Part shown: piece after piece, positions 14,490 through 22,918 of the stretch
Layout: each line of letters starts with the position of its first letter
How positions within the stretch are numbered: the stretch's first letter is position 1
DNA from: Actinomycetota bacterium
GTDB taxonomy: Bacteria > Armatimonadota > SYMT01
DNA: 32,428 bases
Assembly (NCBI GenBank): GCA_005798285.1
Contig: SYKE01000088.1
Coordinates: 1 to 32,428 of the forward strand
Reading direction: 5' to 3'
Translations under genes and position numbers: made by a program
Notes under the pieces: generated by a model
The model's database searches: none
What the model saw: only the letters and a program-made list of their open reading frames with translations
What the model was told of the DNA's origin: nothing

Positions 14490-17400
14490 TTAGTTCCTCG
14501 CGAAGGCGGTGGTTCCTCGCCGGTTTCGGAACTGCCGGCTCGTTACGATGGAGTCAATCAGGGTGCTAAAGCGGTATCCGCCGGCCGTGAGCTTTCGACG
14601 CATCTCGGCGAGCGTCGGGTCGTCGGACGGGATGAGGGTTCGGCCCACACCATAGGACAGCAGTTTCCGGCAAAGGTTGTCCAGAAAATCGCTCTCCCGA
14701 CGTTCCTTTACAAACTGGCGGAGCCCGACCAGCCCATCTCGATCAGCGCCCCCGGGAAAGGGCGCCCGGGTATCGACCGGCTTTCCACCGAGGTCTCGTG
14801 CACGGAGCTCCCCGATTGGGCCGTAGTTCTCGAACACCAATCCGAAGGAGTCGAACCGGGCGTGACAACCAGAGCAAGCAGGGTTTTCCCGGTGCTGAGC
14901 CAGCACCTGTCGCAGGGTCTGATCTCCCAGCTTGCGTTCGTCTTTGGGGAGTTCGGGAACCACCGCGGGTGGCGCGGGGATGTGTTCGCCGAGCACACGC
15001 TTCACAACCCAGTATCCGCGCTTGACGGGACTGGTTCGCAGGCCGGGGGAGTTCTTGGTGAGGAAGACCGCCATCGGGAGCAGGCCGCCACGGGAGAAGC
15101 GGGAGGCGTTGTCCACGCGAACCCAACCGGATGAGGGGACTTCCGCCGCATCCATCCCGTAGTGTCGGGCCAGCGGCGCGTTTACAAAGGTGTAGCTGCC
15201 GTACAGCATGTCGAGCACCGAGCGGTTTCGTTGAAACGTGTCCAGCAGAAAGTGCAACGGCTCCTCAAACATGGACTGGCGAAGTTCATCGGTAAAACTC
15301 GGAAAACGCTCGCGGTCCACGGCCTGATGCTCTTCAAAACGGCGGAAGTCGAGCCAGTTCCCGCCGAACTCCAGGGCAAGGGCTCGCACCTTTGGGTTCT
15401 GAAGCATTCGCCGGGCTTGGGCCGCCAGAACCTCGGGCTTCTTCAAATCGCCCGCCGCCGCCCGCGCCAGGAGTTCTTCATCGGGCATGCTCGACCAGAG
15501 GAAGTAGCTCAAGCGGCTCGCGAGCGCGTAGTCGGAAATGGGCCGCAGCCTGGGTGCGCTCTGCGGTTCGGCCGTCGTGGCCAACCGGAGCGCCGCATCC
15601 GGCTGAAATGTCCCCGCATCCGCTTCCAGGTCAACCCGGTAGAGGAAGTTCGGCGACATCAAAACGCTGACGACGCAGTCGCGCATCGCGTCCTCATGCG
15701 TCAGCCCATCCTTCTGGCGGAGGTTGCGGTAGAAGGTGCTGAGGTCGGCACGCTCCGTCGGGTTGAGGGGCCTGCGGAATGCGCGACGAGCAAAGTCGAG
15801 CAGACTGGCGAGATGGGACGGCTCCGCCGCCTTCCGCGCCTTCTCAATGGCTCGAAGATTGTCGTTCGTGAATTCGAAGTACTCCTCGATCGCCTCGATG
15901 GCGGTCGGGTTCCCACCACTCGAACTGAGACTCTGTCGGGCCTTGCTGAGGTAGACCTCCCCCAAGCGAGCCAACTTCACCTCCGAGGTGGCGTCTTTGT
16001 CCTCCGATCGGGCGAAATCGAACTCCTGGCCCTTGATGGTCCCGGACTCGGCGCGCTCGTAGAAGATGAACTCCAGGTGCATTCTCTCAGGCACGAACGC
16101 CACAAAGTCGAACTCCAGCCACAAGCGATCCAGTTGCTTACGTCCGGCGTCATCCAGCACCAACTCCATGAGCGGGACATCGTCGCGGAAGTAACCCATC
16201 GCGTTGTGCAGTCCGGCACTCAGAAGACGGCCACGGTCGTTGGGGTCATCGAGGAACATCCTGCCCCGTTCGGAGATGAAGAACGCGTCGGGAAACACAC
16301 TGCAGAAGCGCTTGAACGCCTCCAGGTAAGGTGTTCGTTCCTGCTCATCCCTGGGAACAAAGAGGTCCGGATCGGGCGGGTCGATCACCACGCGCGGCTG
16401 CTGGTTGGTGGCGCCGCCGTTCCCACGGGTGGGGGTGATGGTTCGTGGCTTGACCTCTCCGCCGATCTGCAAAGCATTGGGGTTGAGCTCCCTTCGGTGG
16501 GAAGCGTACTGCCGATTCTTCCACATCACGAAGCACTGGCCGCCCGGCGAGAACCCGCGCAGGCTTAGATTGTCGAACTTCCACGCCACCTTCTTTCGAA
16601 GCGTGACCACGTAGTTGCGCATCGCCACAATCTCGGCCTGAGGCGCCGATGCTCCGGGGGCGGATGGAGCCGGCAAAGCGTTCCACATCGACTGAAGTCG
16701 GGCAATCGGCCCCACTTTCTCGTTCGGCGCATTCAGCGTCGCCCAGATCGTCTCCAGATACTTCGAGCTTACGTTGGACTGGGCCGCAGTTTGAGCGAGC
16801 GTGGCGTTGGACTGATTGAGGGCGGCCCGATGCCGGAAGCGCCAGGCTGCCGTGAAGTAGTCCGCCAGATCGGTCGGCTGCTTTTTGTAGAAGTCCACGA
16901 TGCGGAGGATCGAATACTTGTCGCGGTCCGTCTCCACCAGTACGGGATGCGGAGCGAAGTCGAACCCGGACGGCTTCAGAACGAGGTGGTCCGCCACGGT
17001 TCGTGCGGCCTGAAGATACTTCTTCATCAGGGCCGGCGAGACGGTGAGCGATTCCCCCGTGTTGTCGAAACCCTCCTGGTTGGCGGGATCGACGGGGAAC
17101 TCGCGGGTGGGCCTGAGATCGTGGCCGGTGAGATCGCGAATCGTGTAGTCGTACTCCGAGTTGCTCAATCGACGGGCAAGCACGGGACCGGGATCGCCGG
17201 CGGAACGCTCGGCGATCTCTCGGCGCATGCCTTTGATCCAACTCACTGCCGCGAGCTTTTGGGCCGCGGACGGCTGACGTGAGCCTTTTGGAGGCATCTC
17301 TCCGGCTTCGAGCTTTTGCAACACCAGAGTCCAGTGGGCGTAGTCGCGCACCACGGAGGCCATTGTGCTGTAACCGCTTAGGTCCAGCGAGGCCTTGGGC

Positions 17401-17615
17401 TGGTTCTTCCCATGGCAGCCGACGCAGTAGGATCTCAGAAACGGGAGCACGCTGGCGGTGTAGCTCTTCTCCAATTGCCCCCGCGTGCCGGCCGCCGCCG
17501 CCCGAGTTCCACCTGCGCTCGATGCGCTGCTGGAGAGCACCAGCGCTGCCATGAATCCGGCTGCGCCGGTGAACCACCCCAGCGCTCGGCGCTCACGATA
17601 TCGTCCGGACCACAT
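14490..17615 (-). CDS. Large exported cytochrome-c-like protein (PSCyt1 + DUF1587/1595/1592/1588/1585)
   Basis: About 1041 aa from ATG 17615, chosen because it precedes a signal-peptide-like segment (MAALVLSSSASSAGG); the ORF track begins 61 codons earlier. PSCyt1 heme site CVGCH is at 64-68, followed by LEAGEMPPKG, the usual distal region. Next come DUF1587 (LARRLSNSEYDYTIRDLTG), long linker regions, DUF1595/DUF1592 (FARRAFRRPLNPTERADL, then YFLWSSMPDEELL), DUF1588 (PVKRGYWVVKRVLG and a second heme-like CSGCH) and DUF1585 at the C-terminus (LLSYGVGRTLIPSDDP). These proteins are periplasmic and presumed to be redox or polymer-degrading factors; the function is unproven. It is about 250 residues longer than many homologues, the extra sequence lying around residues 240-500. 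It is the first gene of a two-gene operon with DUF1552. Confidence 0.85.
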   Translation of the reverse strand: MWSGRYRERRALGWFTGAAGFMAALVLSSSASSAGGTRAAAAGTRGQLEKSYTASVLPFLRSYCVGCHGKNQPKASLDLSGYSTMASVVRDYAHWTLVLQKLEAGEMPPKGSRQPSAAQKLAAVSWIKGMRREIAERSAGDPGPVLARRLSNSEYDYTIRDLTGHDLRPTREFPVDPANQEGFDNTGESLTVSPALMKKYLQAARTVADHLVLKPSGFDFAPHPVLVETDRDKYSILRIVDFYKKQPTDLADYFTAAWRFRHRAALNQSNATLAQTAAQSNVSSKYLETIWATLNAPNEKVGPIARLQSMWNALPAPSAPGASAPQAEIVAMRNYVVTLRKKVAWKFDNLSLRGFSPGGQCFVMWKNRQYASHRRELNPNALQIGGEVKPRTITPTRGNGGATNQQPRVVIDPPDPDLFVPRDEQERTPYLEAFKRFCSVFPDAFFISERGRMFLDDPNDRGRLLSAGLHNAMGYFRDDVPLMELVLDDAGRKQLDRLWLEFDFVAFVPERMHLEFIFYERAESGTIKGQEFDFARSEDKDATSEVKLARLGEVYLSKARQSLSSSGGNPTAIEAIEEYFEFTNDNLRAIEKARKAAEPSHLASLLDFARRAFRRPLNPTERADLSTFYRNLRQKDGLTHEDAMRDCVVSVLMSPNFLYRVDLEADAGTFQPDAALRLATTAEPQSAPRLRPISDYALASRLSYFLWSSMPDEELLARAAAGDLKKPEVLAAQARRMLQNPKVRALALEFGGNWLDFRRFEEHQAVDRERFPSFTDELRQSMFEEPLHFLLDTFQRNRSVLDMLYGSYTFVNAPLARHYGMDAAEVPSSGWVRVDNASRFSRGGLLPMAVFLTKNSPGLRTSPVKRGYWVVKRVLGEHIPAPPAVVPELPKDERKLGDQTLRQVLAQHRENPACSGCHARFDSFGLVFENYGPIGELRARDLGGKPVDTRAPFPGGADRDGLVGLRQFVKERRESDFLDNLCRKLLSYGVGRTLIPSDDPTLAEMRRKLTAGGYRFSTLIDSIVTSRQFRNRRGTTAFARN

Positions 17616-17969
17616 CAACTGTTGCACTCCAACCGTCCCCGGGACAGACCAGCCCGACGGCAGCCTGAGATAAGGACGCCTACATTCTCTCATGAGTCGA
17701 ACGGGTCCCCCGTGAGTCCCGTGCCTCGGGGTTGCACCCGGAGCATGCGCCCCGACGACCGTCGGGAGACATACTCCTCTGGGGAGTTGATCCGACATTC
17801 GGGCTCGCCCCGTGTTTCAGGTACCTGACTTCCCCGGCGCCGAGAAGTCGGGTCTCGTTCACGTCTCGGAGCCCCCTGGGGAACGGTGGACTCCACGGGT
17901 TGGGAGAGTCCGAGTTCGCCAGGGGAAATAGCTCAGGCGCCTGCTGGTCTCTACCGGGACGAGCCCGTC
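17616..17969. other. 354-bp gene-free region with several short hairpins
   Basis: No gene seen. Small exact inverted repeats include CCCGAC (17751-17756) with GTCGGG (17761-17766), ACTCC (17773-17777) with GGAGT (17783-17787), GACTTC (17827-17832) with GAAGTC (17844-17849), and GGACTC (17888-17893) with GAGTCC (17906-17911). On the minus strand it contains the 3' end of the acidic-tail gene and the promoter and leader of the PSCyt1 gene. No clear -10/-35 pair was found. Confidence 0.4.
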
Positions 17970-19010
17970 TCAGTTCGGGCGAGGCGAGTCTTCATCGTCT
18001 TCGTCCTCATCCTCATCTTCGTCGTCGTAATCTTCGTCGTCGTCGAAGTCATCGTCATCGTCGTCGTCGAAGTCATCGTCGTCGTCGAAGTCGTCGTCAT
18101 CAATTTCGGCATTCTCGGCGTCTGCCGGGTCCGGGGTGTCCTGAAACTTCACCGGCTCTGGGGGGGGCCGCAGCAGGTCGAGGATCTTCGGATTGATGAC
18201 ACCCATAAATGCGCCCGCAAACAGGAGTTCTCTGGCAATTCTGCGCTCCGCCCGCGCCCAGTTTCGCCGCTTGTAGTAGCCGGAGTTGTCGGATGCGCTG
18301 TGAAGAAGGTCGAGTTCCTGCAGCATGTCCAGGATCGCCACCACATTCGTGTGGGCCCGCTTCAACTCGACTGCGTATTGGGTCTTGGTGAAGCTGTTTC
18401 CGAGCCAGAGTCCGCAGCCGGACTCGCTGAGCGTGGAGAGGCCGATGTTCACCGTTTCGGAACCCTCTCCGGGGTGGATGTAGAGCACGTAGCCAAGGCT
18501 CAACTGCACCCGTGCGAAAAACGAGAGGATCGCCTCTCGATTCACGGTTAAGCCGTAGAAGGGAGGGTTGGGGTCGATCACGTCGACATCCAGCGCCTCC
18601 ATTCGGTGTTGGCCGAACGTCTGGTATCCGTCTCGCACCCACTTCGGATAGTTCTTCGGGTCCCAGAGATCGGTGCGATGGATCAGCTCGAGCGTGGGCT
18701 GGAACCAGCGCTCCACGAGTGCTCGGTCGCTGAAGGAGTTGAACATTGGATCCAGGGTGAGGCAGTGAATCAGCACTTCCTTGTCATCCCGCACCTGGTC
18801 CAGCAGCGGCGCAATCGAAGGTGGGATGGGCAACTTGAGCCCGTCAATGAGGCGAAGGAACGGAGAGCTGACCACCGGCTTTACCCGGATGATGTCGCTG
18901 GTGCTATCGATCGGGAGCTGATGAACGCGGTTTCGCAGCACGTTCAGTTTGTGAAGCAGGTCCTCTTCTTCGCCTTCGAACTTAAGCCGATAATCGACGT
19001 AGATTCCCAC
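17970..19010 (-). CDS. Unrecognised protein with long Asp/Glu-rich C-terminal tail
   Basis: 346 aa from GTG 19010, chosen because GGAGG lies 6 bases upstream and the resulting start VGIYVDYRLKFEGEEEDLL looks like a real first strand; the ORF track begins 23 codons earlier. I do not recognise the fold. There is no signal peptide or membrane segment, so it is probably cytoplasmic. The mid-region (about 150-220) has VLYIHPGEGSETVNIGLSTLSESGCGLWLG, which reads as a compact alpha/beta domain. About the last 45 residues are almost pure Asp/Glu with spaced Phe/Tyr, ending SPRPN. Such acidic tails can mimic nucleic acid, bind metal or basic proteins, or act as solubility tags; which applies here is unknown. 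No operon partner is evident. Confidence 0.65.
   Translation of the reverse strand: MGIYVDYRLKFEGEEEDLLHKLNVLRNRVHQLPIDSTSDIIRVKPVVSSPFLRLIDGLKLPIPPSIAPLLDQVRDDKEVLIHCLTLDPMFNSFSDRALVERWFQPTLELIHRTDLWDPKNYPKWVRDGYQTFGQHRMEALDVDVIDPNPPFYGLTVNREAILSFFARVQLSLGYVLYIHPGEGSETVNIGLSTLSESGCGLWLGNSFTKTQYAVELKRAHTNVVAILDMLQELDLLHSASDNSGYYKRRNWARAERRIARELLFAGAFMGVINPKILDLLRPPPEPVKFQDTPDPADAENAEIDDDDFDDDDDFDDDDDDDFDDDEDYDDEDEDEDEDDEDSPRPN
17990..18104 (-). repeat. Low-complexity GAY/GAR triplet tract encoding the acidic tail
   Basis: On the plus strand this is a run of tcg, tca and tcc/ttc triplets; read from the minus strand it gives GAC, GAT, GAA and GAG codons. The tract is prone to slippage, so tail length may vary between strains or be mis-assembled. 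Confidence 0.8.
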
Positions 19011-19152
19011 GGTAGCCTCCCCCTGAGTCTCACGCTGAGGTTCTCGTCGGGGTGGAACCGCTCCTTCACCAGCAGGCACGTGTCGATAGCCTTGCCACCC
19101 GCGCCGAAATCGGTGTGGTCGCGAGACGCGGGCTGCCGCAGGTTCGATATGA

Positions 19153-19899
19153 CTAGGGCGGCAGTGGCGTCGCTGTGGGAGGATGCGATCCCGGCAAGCG
19201 GAACTCGCTGTCTCGAAAGGTCGAGGGCTTGCGCCAATTCACGTGCCCATCGTAATAGAGAACGTTTTGCCCTTCGCTGTGGCGCGGTGGGTAATGGGTG
19301 GCGGCAGCAGTTCCCGTAAGCGGTGTGAATGGCGGCTTCTGCGCCGCGGTTGGGTAGTTCGTGGTGTCCGCGCATCCGGGCGTCCGAGCGTGATCCCAGA
19401 TCACCATGACTCGGCCGATGTCCGGGAACGCGTTCACCGCGGCGTCTGATGCGCCCATCGGACCGCCACTCACGTAGGACATCGCATAACCAACCTGGCC
19501 CGTGTAATCCGGGCAACGGAATATCCCGTAATCCTTCACGTAAGGCGCCAGCAAGCCGGGGCGATTAATCGCTCTGGGCGGCACGTCCCACGACTGGGTC
19601 GAGTCCTGGGGGGCCCACCATGCCTCGTTCGGCCCGGTGTCCGCCGTGGGGGGCGCATGGGTGAGGCAGAGGGGATCTCCGGCTCGGTTGGGGCACACGC
19701 GATACCGGCAGTTGGTTTCCTCGTAGTCCGATCGGTACATCGTGAGAGCCGCGGCCATCTGCTTCAGGTTGGATTGGCAGATCGACTTACGTGCCGCCGC
19801 GCGCGCCTGGGCGAAGACGGGGAACAGGAGCGCAGCCAGAATAGCGATTATCGCGATCACAACGATCAGTTCGATCAGCGTTAAGGCGCGTCTCACCAT
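19153..19899 (-). CDS. Second prepilin-like protein (DGH motif), Ala at -1
   Basis: 248 aa from ATG 19899, preceded by GGTGAGG; an ATG ten codons upstream (19929) lacks a comparable site. The leader is [20 protein letters not shown]: Glu is at +5 as required, but the residue before the cut is Ala, not the usual Gly, which slows or alters prepilin peptidase processing in studied systems. [24 protein letters not shown] and MYRSDYEET follow, then a globular domain with cysteine-rich [16 protein letters not shown] and a late [12 protein letters not shown]. It resembles the 12.0-12.9 kb prepilin in plan but not closely in sequence. Surface or pseudopilin role inferred. It is divergent from the XRE regulator across 211 bases. 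Confidence 0.85.
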   Translation of the reverse strand: MVRRALTLIELIVVIAIIAILAALLFPVFAQARAAARKSICQSNLKQMAAALTMYRSDYEETNCRYRVCPNRAGDPLCLTHAPPTADTGPNEAWWAPQDSTQSWDVPPRAINRPGLLAPYVKDYGIFRCPDYTGQVGYAMSYVSGGPMGASDAAVNAFPDIGRVMVIWDHARTPGCADTTNYPTAAQKPPFTPLTGTAAATHYPPRHSEGQNVLYYDGHVNWRKPSTFRDSEFRLPGSHPPTATPLPP

Positions 19900-19953
19900 C
19901 GACCTCACCTTCCGTCGATTGCCGTCCATCGCAACGTAGGCCGAGGATTACAT

Positions 19954-20036
19954 CCGCAAGTGTTTCTAACTCCATGTTTATCAAGATTGCGCCAGATTGG
20001 CCAGTTTGACTGACCACATGTCTATCCAACTTGCGG
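19954..20036. promoter_or_regulatory. Inverted repeat in the divergent prepilin/regulator promoter region
   Basis: CCGCAAGT (19954-19961) and ACTTGCGG (20029-20036) are exact inverted copies separated by 67 bases in the only intergenic space between the second prepilin gene and the XRE-type regulator. This is where an autoregulating repressor could bind two half-sites. Candidate operator by position only. Confidence 0.35.
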
Positions 20037-20110
20037 AAGACTGGCAGGCAGCGCGCTCTCCTCGCCTGCTAAACTTGCTCCGAGTGATGCAGTAGGAGCA
20101 GCAGTCGAAA

Positions 20111-21247
20111 ATGGACAGCGGGGTGCGGAACAATCTGCGAGCGGCGCGCGCGCGCCTCGGTTTGAGCCAACAGGTTCTCGCCGCGTCGGCAGGAGTTACC
20201 CGACAGACCGTGGGGGGTATCGAGGGCGGACTGTACGCCCCGTCGGCAGCCGTGGCGCTGCGACTCGCGAAGGCACTCGCTTGCCGAGTCGAAGACCTGT
20301 TCTGGCTGGAGGAAGACCTGCCTGACCTGATCGGCGTCCTCGCGGGAGAAGCCCAGCAAGGCAGGGAGTTACGTGTGACGCTGGCGGAAGTCGGAGGCCG
20401 TTGGGTCGCCCACCCGCTCCACGGTGCTGCAGCGTTTCGATCTGAGATGGTGCCGTGCGACGGCCTCGGGACCTTGACCGGACCGGGGTCGGAGCTGAGG
20501 GTTCGTCCACTCGGCGAGCTCCAGACCCTGCGCCAGGGCGTTGTCCTTGCGGGCTGCACGCCGGCGCTCTCTCTCTGGGCGCGGGCGGCGGAGCGGTGGC
20601 ACCCGGGCCTGCGTGTCCACTGGACTTTCGCGAACAGCACGGCCGCGCTCCACGCGCTTGGCGCCGGGGAAGTTCACGGCGCCGGAGTTCACCTTGGCGA
20701 CCCGGATTGTGGCGAGGACAACACGGCGGCCGTAGCTCGCACGCTTCCAGGCAGAGAGGTTGTTCTGGTAAACCTCGGCGTCTGGGAAGAGGGCATGCTA
20801 TTGCCGCCCGGGAACCCGAAGGCCATCCGGGGTGCGGCAGATCTGGCGCGTCCGGACATCGGTATCGTCAACCGGGAGATTGGATCCGGCTCGCGGCGGG
20901 TGCTCGACGACTTGCTACACGTTCACGGGGTACCGTCGGGTGCGGTCCGAGGTTACGATCGGATAGCTGCGAGCCACCAAGAGGTTGCTGAAGCGATGGC
21001 AGCGGGCGTAGCGGATGCCGGGGTGAGCAGCGCCTGCGTCGCCGCGGCCTATGGGTTGGACTTTCTCCCGGTCCGGCTGGCCCGGTATGACATGGTGTTC
21101 TTGAAGGAGTACCTGAACCACGAGCCGGTTCGGCAACTCCTTTCAACCCTGGATCACCGGTGGGTTCGGTCCCAGTTGTCCGTACTCGGGGGCTACGATA
21201 CCTCCCGCACTGGCGAAGTCGTCGCGGCGATCCTCAACTCGGGTTGA
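20111..21247 (+). CDS. XRE-family regulator fused to a periplasmic-binding-protein-like sensor domain
   Basis: 378 aa. Residues about 6-62 are a lambda-Cro/XRE helix-turn-helix (LGLSQQVLAASAGVTRQTVGGIE, with YAPSAAVALRLAKALACRVEDLF). From about 130 a type II periplasmic-binding-like domain follows (PF12727-type): VVLAGCTPALSLWARAAERWHPG, ALGAGEVHGAGVHLGD, PDIGIVNREIGSGSRRVLD, then SHQEVAEAMAAGVADAGVSSACVAAAYGLDFLPV. Related sensor domains bind molybdate, tungstate or small anions and control transport or molybdenum-cofactor genes; the ligand here cannot be read. No transporter is adjacent. GGAG lies about 12 bases before the ATG. It is transcribed away from a prepilin gene, and the shared promoter region carries an inverted repeat. 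Confidence 0.85.
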   Translation: MDSGVRNNLRAARARLGLSQQVLAASAGVTRQTVGGIEGGLYAPSAAVALRLAKALACRVEDLFWLEEDLPDLIGVLAGEAQQGRELRVTLAEVGGRWVAHPLHGAAAFRSEMVPCDGLGTLTGPGSELRVRPLGELQTLRQGVVLAGCTPALSLWARAAERWHPGLRVHWTFANSTAALHALGAGEVHGAGVHLGDPDCGEDNTAAVARTLPGREVVLVNLGVWEEGMLLPPGNPKAIRGAADLARPDIGIVNREIGSGSRRVLDDLLHVHGVPSGAVRGYDRIAASHQEVAEAMAAGVADAGVSSACVAAAYGLDFLPVRLARYDMVFLKEYLNHEPVRQLLSTLDHRWVRSQLSVLGGYDTSRTGEVVAAILNSG

Positions 21248-21485
21248 TGGCGCCGGCGCTTGATCCTCACGAAGTCACGACGCGGGCGTATCTCTGAAGA
21301 TTGCGCGAAGAGTGCTACTGGGAGACGTTCCGGTTTGGCGCCACGCAAGTAGCGTTCGAGGCGATAGCCCGAGCCCTTGCGGACGCCGCTCGCCCATTCA
21401 GGGGATCGGATAGGAAGTCTCGACCTGGTTCAGGATCGCGCCGGTCTCGCACGGCATCCCGACAGGGAGGGTGCTCGCGTATCTG

Positions 21486-21503
21486 CGTGCCGAGCCAGGC
21501 ACG
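21486..21503 (-). terminator. Hairpin directly after tRNA-Lys
   Basis: CGTGCC (21486-21491) and GGCACG (21498-21503) form a 6-bp stem two bases past the tRNA 3' end on the minus strand. There is no T-run, so it may be a processing or stability element. The 238 bases from the regulator stop to this hairpin hold nothing else I can recognise. Confidence 0.35.
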
Positions 21504-21505
21504 AA

Positions 21506-21578
21506 TGAGCCGGGTGGGACTCGAACCCACGACCACCTCCTTAAAAGGGAGATGCTCTGCCGACTGAGCTACCGGCTC
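21506..21578 (-). tRNA. tRNA-Lys (anticodon UUU)
   Basis: 73 bases on the minus strand, GAGCCGG to CCGGCTC plus discriminator A, with no encoded CCA. The cloverleaf is complete: acceptor 7 bp, D arm GCTC/GAGC, anticodon stem TCTCC/GGAGG with loop CTTTTAA (anticodon TTT), variable loop TGGTC, and T arm GTGGG-TTCGAGT-CCCAC. A TATAAT box lies 11 bases upstream, so it has its own promoter although it follows the DUF3467 gene. Confidence 0.97.
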
Positions 21579-21589
21579 GCGGCGGCGGG

Positions 21590-21595
21590 ATTATA
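21590..21595 (-). promoter_or_regulatory. -10 box (TATAAT) of tRNA-Lys promoter
   Basis: Minus strand reads TATAAT, a perfect sigma-70 -10 hexamer, 11 bases before the mature tRNA 5' end. No good -35 hexamer stands at 16-18 bases; the DNA there is part of the upstream terminator region. Confidence 0.65.
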
Positions 21596-21620
21596 GCACG
21601 ACGCTGGGGGTGGGTAGAAG

Positions 21621-21644
21621 CCCCGCCGGGTGGGTCCGGCGGGG
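21621..21644 (-). terminator. Hairpin after the MFS-ldcA-DUF3467 operon
   Basis: CCCCGCCGG (21621-21629) pairs perfectly with CCGGCGGGG (21636-21644) around loop GTGGGT, about 21 bases past the DUF3467 stop. It separates that operon from the tRNA promoter. The minus strand continues CTTCTACCC, weakly T-rich. Confidence 0.6.
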
Positions 21645-21665
21645 AGAGAGTTCGGGCGGCGGGCG

Positions 21666-21947
21666 CTACCAGTCTTCGGTGGGGCTGATGCCGAGGCTCT
21701 GCATTACGCCGGGGTGCACCTGGATTGGGCGGCCCATCTGCGCTTCGAAGTCCTTGAGTTGCTTCCTCAGGATGATCGCCATCACCTTGGCGTGCTCGGG
21801 GCTCATGCGAATGTCCGCCACGGAGCGGGGTGGCAGGTTCCCGCGGTTGGGAGAGTTGGAGATGGTAAACATCAAAGCCACCGTGAACGGAGCGCAGCCG
21901 ACGGAGAGGCCATCGCTGTAAACGGGTTCGGGATCTTCGGGTTGCAT
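21666..21947 (-). CDS. DUF3467 domain protein
   Basis: 93 aa, the usual size for DUF3467, a small cytoplasmic family of unknown function. The family marks are the N-terminal VYSDGLSVGCAPFTVALMF strand pair and IRMSPEHAKVMAIILRKQL, where the SPEHAK motif is diagnostic. A family-like FEAQMGRPI segment follows. The start ATG has AAGGAG at ideal spacing. It begins 20 bases after ldcA and is the last gene of the MFS-ldcA-DUF3467 operon, followed by a hairpin. The role of the family is unknown; linkage to peptidoglycan recycling here may be incidental. Confidence 0.8.
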   Translation of the reverse strand: MQPEDPEPVYSDGLSVGCAPFTVALMFTISNSPNRGNLPPRSVADIRMSPEHAKVMAIILRKQLKDFEAQMGRPIQVHPGVMQSLGISPTEDW

Positions 21948-21967
21948 TGAGGCTCCTTGCGCCGACC

Positions 21968-22918
21968 TCAGCGGACGGCAGGTTCTAGAACGGTGAGGGT
22001 GCGGTGGTCTGCGTCCAACTCCACCCGGATGCCTTGAGGGATGGTGACTGGGGACGGCAGGTGTCCCAATGGCCAGCCCAACACCAACGGCTTGTTGAGG
22101 GGACCCAGCACATCAAGAACGACCTGCTCCACGGAGAGGTAGCCGGCGCGCTCCTCGTCTGACGCGGTGCAGGGGAAGCCGCCGAGGAGTATTCCGTGGA
22201 CCGGTCCAAGCATGCCGCTGTCGCGGAGCTGGCAAAGGAAGCGCTCCACCCGGGCGGGAGACTCGTGAATGTCTTCGAGAAACAGCACACTTTCGTGGAG
22301 ATCCGGCGCCCATCGGGTCCCAAGGGTGGCAGCGAGCAGCGCGAGCGTGCCGCCGACCGCCCGGCCCACCGCACGACCTCCCACCAGCGTTTCGGCGGCA
22401 TCGCACCGATCGTCGTGGTAGGTTCCGGCGGCCACGGGCTCCGAAATCAGCCTCAGGAGCCAATCCCAGTCCTGGCTCCGCATTCCCTTTGAGAGATCGG
22501 ACGAGACCATCGGGCCGAATAGCGTGGCCAGGCCGCACTCTCGGTCGATCCCGAGGTGGAGACTGGTGATGTCGCTGTACCCGATGAAGGGTTTTGGATG
22601 CTCCCGGATGCATCCCCAATCGAGCATCGACAGCAGCCGGAGTGAACCGCTGCCGCCTCGGGCGCACCAGACTGCGTGGATCTCCGGATCGGAGAAAAAC
22701 GCCTCCAGGTCTGCCGCCCGGTCTCGATCTTCCCCCGCAAGGTGACCGCGGCGGTCGAACACGTGCGGCGCCAGGCGAACCGAATAGCCTCGCGCTCGGA
22801 GTGCATCCACGCCCCGCTCCAGGGCCCCCGGCGGTACGGGGCTGGAAGGGGCGACGATGCCGATCACGCCCCCCTGCGGCAGTCGGGGCGGAAGCAGTCG
22901 AGGTGGACCACTGCTCAT
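21968..22918 (-). CDS. ldcA: LD-carboxypeptidase (peptidase family S66)
   Basis: 316 aa, normal length. Cytosolic serine peptidase that removes the terminal D-Ala from murein tetrapeptides during peptidoglycan recycling. The catalytic triad is readable: Ser115 in GYSDIT, Glu215 in FLEDIHE and His286 in GWPLGHLPSP, close to Ser115, Glu217 and His285 of Pseudomonas LdcA. The GGSGSLRLL segment and GGFPC are other family marks. No signal peptide. The start ATG overlaps the stop of the MFS permease in ATGA, so the two are translated together. A microcin C7 self-immunity (MccF-like) variant of S66 is a less likely reading. Confidence 0.9.
   Translation of the reverse strand: MSSGPPRLLPPRLPQGGVIGIVAPSSPVPPGALERGVDALRARGYSVRLAPHVFDRRGHLAGEDRDRAADLEAFFSDPEIHAVWCARGGSGSLRLLSMLDWGCIREHPKPFIGYSDITSLHLGIDRECGLATLFGPMVSSDLSKGMRSQDWDWLLRLISEPVAAGTYHDDRCDAAETLVGGRAVGRAVGGTLALLAATLGTRWAPDLHESVLFLEDIHESPARVERFLCQLRDSGMLGPVHGILLGGFPCTASDEERAGYLSVEQVVLDVLGPLNKPLVLGWPLGHLPSPVTIPQGIRVELDADHRTLTVLEPAVR

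Noticed and set aside
15162-16568. 468-aa plus-strand ORF
   Set aside because: Antisense shadow of the PSCyt1/DUF1592-type gene, which has heme motifs and family domains on the minus strand.
17616-17969. Functional RNA
   Set aside because: The hairpins are short (5-6 bp) and not clearly connected; GC-rich DNA gives such pairs often. Recorded only as a gene-free stretch.
21301-21567. 88-aa ORF on the plus strand
   Set aside because: Its end (SRVGLEPTTTSLKGRCSAD) is the usual artefact of reading a tRNA gene on the wrong strand.
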